Part shown: piece after piece, positions 41,360 to 42,999 of the stretch
Position numbering within the stretch: position 1 is the stretch's first letter
How the letters are laid out: every line of letters begins with the position of its first letter
Origin: an uncultured Collinsella sp.
GTDB taxonomy: Bacteria > Actinomycetota > Coriobacteriia > Coriobacteriales > Coriobacteriaceae
Assembly (NCBI GenBank): GCA_900545615.1
Contig: UQZM01000012.1
Location: forward strand, 1 to 42,999
DNA length: 42,999 nt
Direction: 5' to 3'
Notes under the pieces: model-generated
What the model saw: the letters and a program-made list of their open reading frames with translations, nothing else
Database searches by the model: none
What the model was told of the DNA's origin: nothing
Position numbers and translations under genes: made by a program

Positions 41360-42255
41360 TGAAGCTTTCGCATGAATCCAAGGTACGCTTGGGCGTTGGC
41401 ATCGGAGCGTTTGCGCTCATCATCGGGCTTGTCTTTGGCACTTCGCGGCTATTGGCTCATTCCGATATGGTGCGTACGACCGGTATTCTATCTGGCCATT
41501 TGTCTGATTTTGACGATATGTTTGACGAGGACGATTCCTTGAATAGCGGTAACTATTCCGCTCGGCCTCAGCAGCTTTCGAGCACGACTTTTGATGCCGA
41601 TGAGTTCCGCTACCTCGATTTCGATATCAATGCGGCTACGGTGGACGTCAAGGTTGTTGATGGCAACAAGGCTCGCGTTATCGAGCGGGGGCGCGTTGCC
41701 GAGGGTATGGATGCCTCCAAGGCCGCGACGCAAAACATCGCATCCGTCGAGGACTCGACGCTCAAGGTTTCCCAGTTTGGAAGTGATGACGGTAAGGCAA
41801 TCGATCGCTCAGTTACGGTCGAGCTGCCGCGCCGTGTTGCCGAACATCTGAAGGGGATCAACGCGCACGTGGACTCGGGTGATCTGCAGATTGCTGGTGT
41901 CATCTGTGATGGTTTCGATCTTTTCCTGGGTGCGGGAGATGTAGAGTTTACGGGCAGCGTGACTGATGCGCTCAGCGCTGAGGTCGGTTCGGGCGATGTG
42001 ACGTTCGAGCTTTACCAGGCCCCCGCGAAGTCGATGGACGTGAGTGTGGGCTCGGGCGATGTGGAGATGACGGTTCCGAACTCGACGGGCTTTAAGGCGA
42101 GCCTCACCTTGGGCAGCGGCGACTTCGAGAGCGATTTCCTTCCGCTTGGCTACGACGGCGAGACCATTTTGAATCTTGAATTCGATAACGGCGATAAGTC
42201 TGCTACGTATCGTTTTGAGGTCGGTTCGGGCGACATGTCGTTTGATTCAGAGTGA
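41356..42255 (+). CDS. DUF4097 beta-strand-repeat membrane protein
   Basis: A 299-residue protein with one N-terminal membrane segment (about 11-34) and an external beta-repeat domain (DUF4097-type adhesin-like fold). Repeats such as VDSGDLQIAG, LGAGDVEFTG, VGSGDVTFEL and LGSGDFESDF are evident. These proteins often pair with PspC or XRE/membrane regulators in envelope-stress modules. The four-base overlap with the upstream membrane regulator supports that here. The function is inferred from context. Confidence 0.87.
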   Translation: MMKLSHESKVRLGVGIGAFALIIGLVFGTSRLLAHSDMVRTTGILSGHLSDFDDMFDEDDSLNSGNYSARPQQLSSTTFDADEFRYLDFDINAATVDVKVVDGNKARVIERGRVAEGMDASKAATQNIASVEDSTLKVSQFGSDDGKAIDRSVTVELPRRVAEHLKGINAHVDSGDLQIAGVICDGFDLFLGAGDVEFTGSVTDALSAEVGSGDVTFELYQAPAKSMDVSVGSGDVEMTVPNSTGFKASLTLGSGDFESDFLPLGYDGETILNLEFDNGDKSATYRFEVGSGDMSFDSE

Positions 42256-42302
42256 CGGGTGGTTATTGAAGACTTATAAACCATAGACGCGCTGTTTGAT
42301 GG

Positions 42303-42334
42303 AGGCGCCGGAGCCGTGACGGGCTTCGGCGCCT
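42303..42334 (+). terminator. Terminator after the DUF4097 gene
   Basis: AGGCGCCG (42303-42310) and CGGCGCCT (42327-42334) pair, with an inner AGCC/GGCT stem. The tail TTGCCTTT is moderately T-rich. Confidence 0.75.
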
Positions 42335-42353
42335 TTGCCTTTACAATGGGGGC

Positions 42354-42999
42354 ATGGAACAGATTATCTTGAACATACTTGAGGCTCTGCGTCGCGGCGA
42401 GATCGTGGACGACAAAGCGCTCGTCAAATTGATACATGCCGAGGCGCGCCGCGAGGGTGCCGACAAACGCGATTTGGCCAAGCGCCGCCTGCTGCCGTTT
42501 TACCAGCGGGTTAAACGTGAGGAGCCGGCTCGGTGGGCTGCGTGGAATGTCGATTCCGATCTGGAACGTCAACTGCTGCAGGTGCTGCGTATGAAGCCGC
42601 GCCGCACGGCTTCGGGCGTGGCGACCATTACCGTCATCACCAAGCCCTGGCCGTGCTCGGGCGATTGCCTGTTTTGCCCCAACGACCTGCGCATGCCCAA
42701 GAGCTATCTGCACGCCGAGCCGGCATGCGCCCGTGCGGAGCAAAATTGCTTTGACCCGTATCTGCAGGTGAGTGCCCGTTTGACGGCGCTTTCGCAGATG
42801 GGGCATGCGACCGACAAGATAGAGCTCATTGTGCTCGGTGGCACCTGGAGCGACTATCCGCAAGGGTATCAGACATGGTTTATGTCAGAGCTTTTCCGTG
42901 CGCTCAATGACGATGCCGTCGCCGGCGTGGCTGCCAACCCCATGTTGGCGCGTCCGGGCATCAGCCGTGCCGAGGCGGGGCGTCTACTGGATGACGCTC
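42354..42999 (+). CDS. elp3: Elp3-type radical SAM/acetyltransferase, 5' part
   Basis: The gene runs off the window, so only 215 codons are visible and no stop is seen. It matches bacterial Elp3, which in other organisms makes the cm5-type modification of wobble uridine in tRNA with a radical SAM and an acetyltransferase domain. The iron-sulfur motif is CSGDCLFC (CxxxCxxC). MPKSYLHAEPACARAEQNCFD and QVSARLTALSQMGHATDKIELIVLGGTWSDYP follow the Elp3 pattern (PKSYxxxEPAxxRAxxNxFDPYxQ). An N-terminal helical domain of about 90 residues comes first. The acetyltransferase part would lie beyond the window. GGGGG is the only ribosome-site-like sequence, seven bases before the ATG. Confidence 0.9.
   Translation, partial: MEQIILNILEALRRGEIVDDKALVKLIHAEARREGADKRDLAKRRLLPFYQRVKREEPARWAAWNVDSDLERQLLQVLRMKPRRTASGVATITVITKPWPCSGDCLFCPNDLRMPKSYLHAEPACARAEQNCFDPYLQVSARLTALSQMGHATDKIELIVLGGTWSDYPQGYQTWFMSELFRALNDDAVAGVAANPMLARPGISRAEAGRLLDDA

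Noticed and set aside
1..42999. CRISPR array, prophage, tRNA or rRNA genes
   Set aside because: No regularly spaced repeats, no phage structural genes (only one Gp37/Gp68-like protein) and no cloverleaf or rRNA sequence could be recognised by eye.

Overview
The window looks like a chromosomal segment of a GC-rich, anaerobic, gut-associated actinobacterium. The best guess is a Coriobacteriia member close to Collinsella. The clues are a bile salt hydrolase with all core residues, a rubredoxin-first rubrerythrin, sortase-anchored surface proteins with a LAATG-type signal, a PdxS/PdxT/MocR vitamin B6 module, and strong GGAGG-type ribosome binding sites. The taxon is inferred from gene content, because no rRNA gene is present.

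Layout. 1-1416: an IS110-family element whose right end cuts off a surface beta-helix protein gene. 1412-4914: two tandem copies of that surface protein gene; a 46-bp relic of the neighbouring purine permease gene between them shows the duplication. 4869-8002: an NCS2 purine permease, a peptide deformylase-like protein without its catalytic Glu, a 103-bp palindromic element, and bile salt hydrolase. 8084-12357: Kup potassium transporter, then a divergent EamA exporter/LysR pair. 12520-14040: an XRE-type DNA-binding domain fused to an AlaA aminotransferase, with repeated operator-like sites upstream and an internal ribosome binding site exactly where a normal AlaA would begin. 14170-20395: a probable LysR-controlled catabolic unit (amidohydrolase-like protein, two neutral-ceramidase-like hydrolases, PTS EIIBC, convergent LysR) that resembles no pathway I can name. 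20432-23523: a second deformylase-like protein, a DHA2 exporter and an acidic winged-helix protein with a 105-residue RGG tail. 23526-23806: three consecutive palindromes. 23847-26906: pdxT, pdxS and a divergent MocR/PdxR regulator. 26978-28589: rubrerythrin and a DUF5131 protein. 28778-31386: an alcohol dehydrogenase/aldehyde dehydrogenase operon. 31493-33822: a 27-codon hydrophobic peptide gene with a masked ribosome binding site, a HIRAN protein, a small charged protein, a metallophosphoesterase, and a ChbG-type deacetylase flanked by inverted copies of a palindromic repeat. 33918-40374: a DUF2130 coiled-coil protein, a Ski2-like helicase, TrmB and another methyltransferase. 40643-42999: an XRE-membrane protein translationally coupled to a DUF4097 protein, and the 5' part of a bacterial elp3.

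The clearest functional groups are PLP synthesis (pdxST with its regulator), alcohol/aldehyde oxidation, and the 14.2-20.4 kb unit. In the last, a PTS would import and phosphorylate an unknown substrate, and three hydrolases without signal peptides would process it in the cytoplasm. No CRISPR array, rRNA or tRNA was seen. All family assignments come from reading the sequence; no database search was run.
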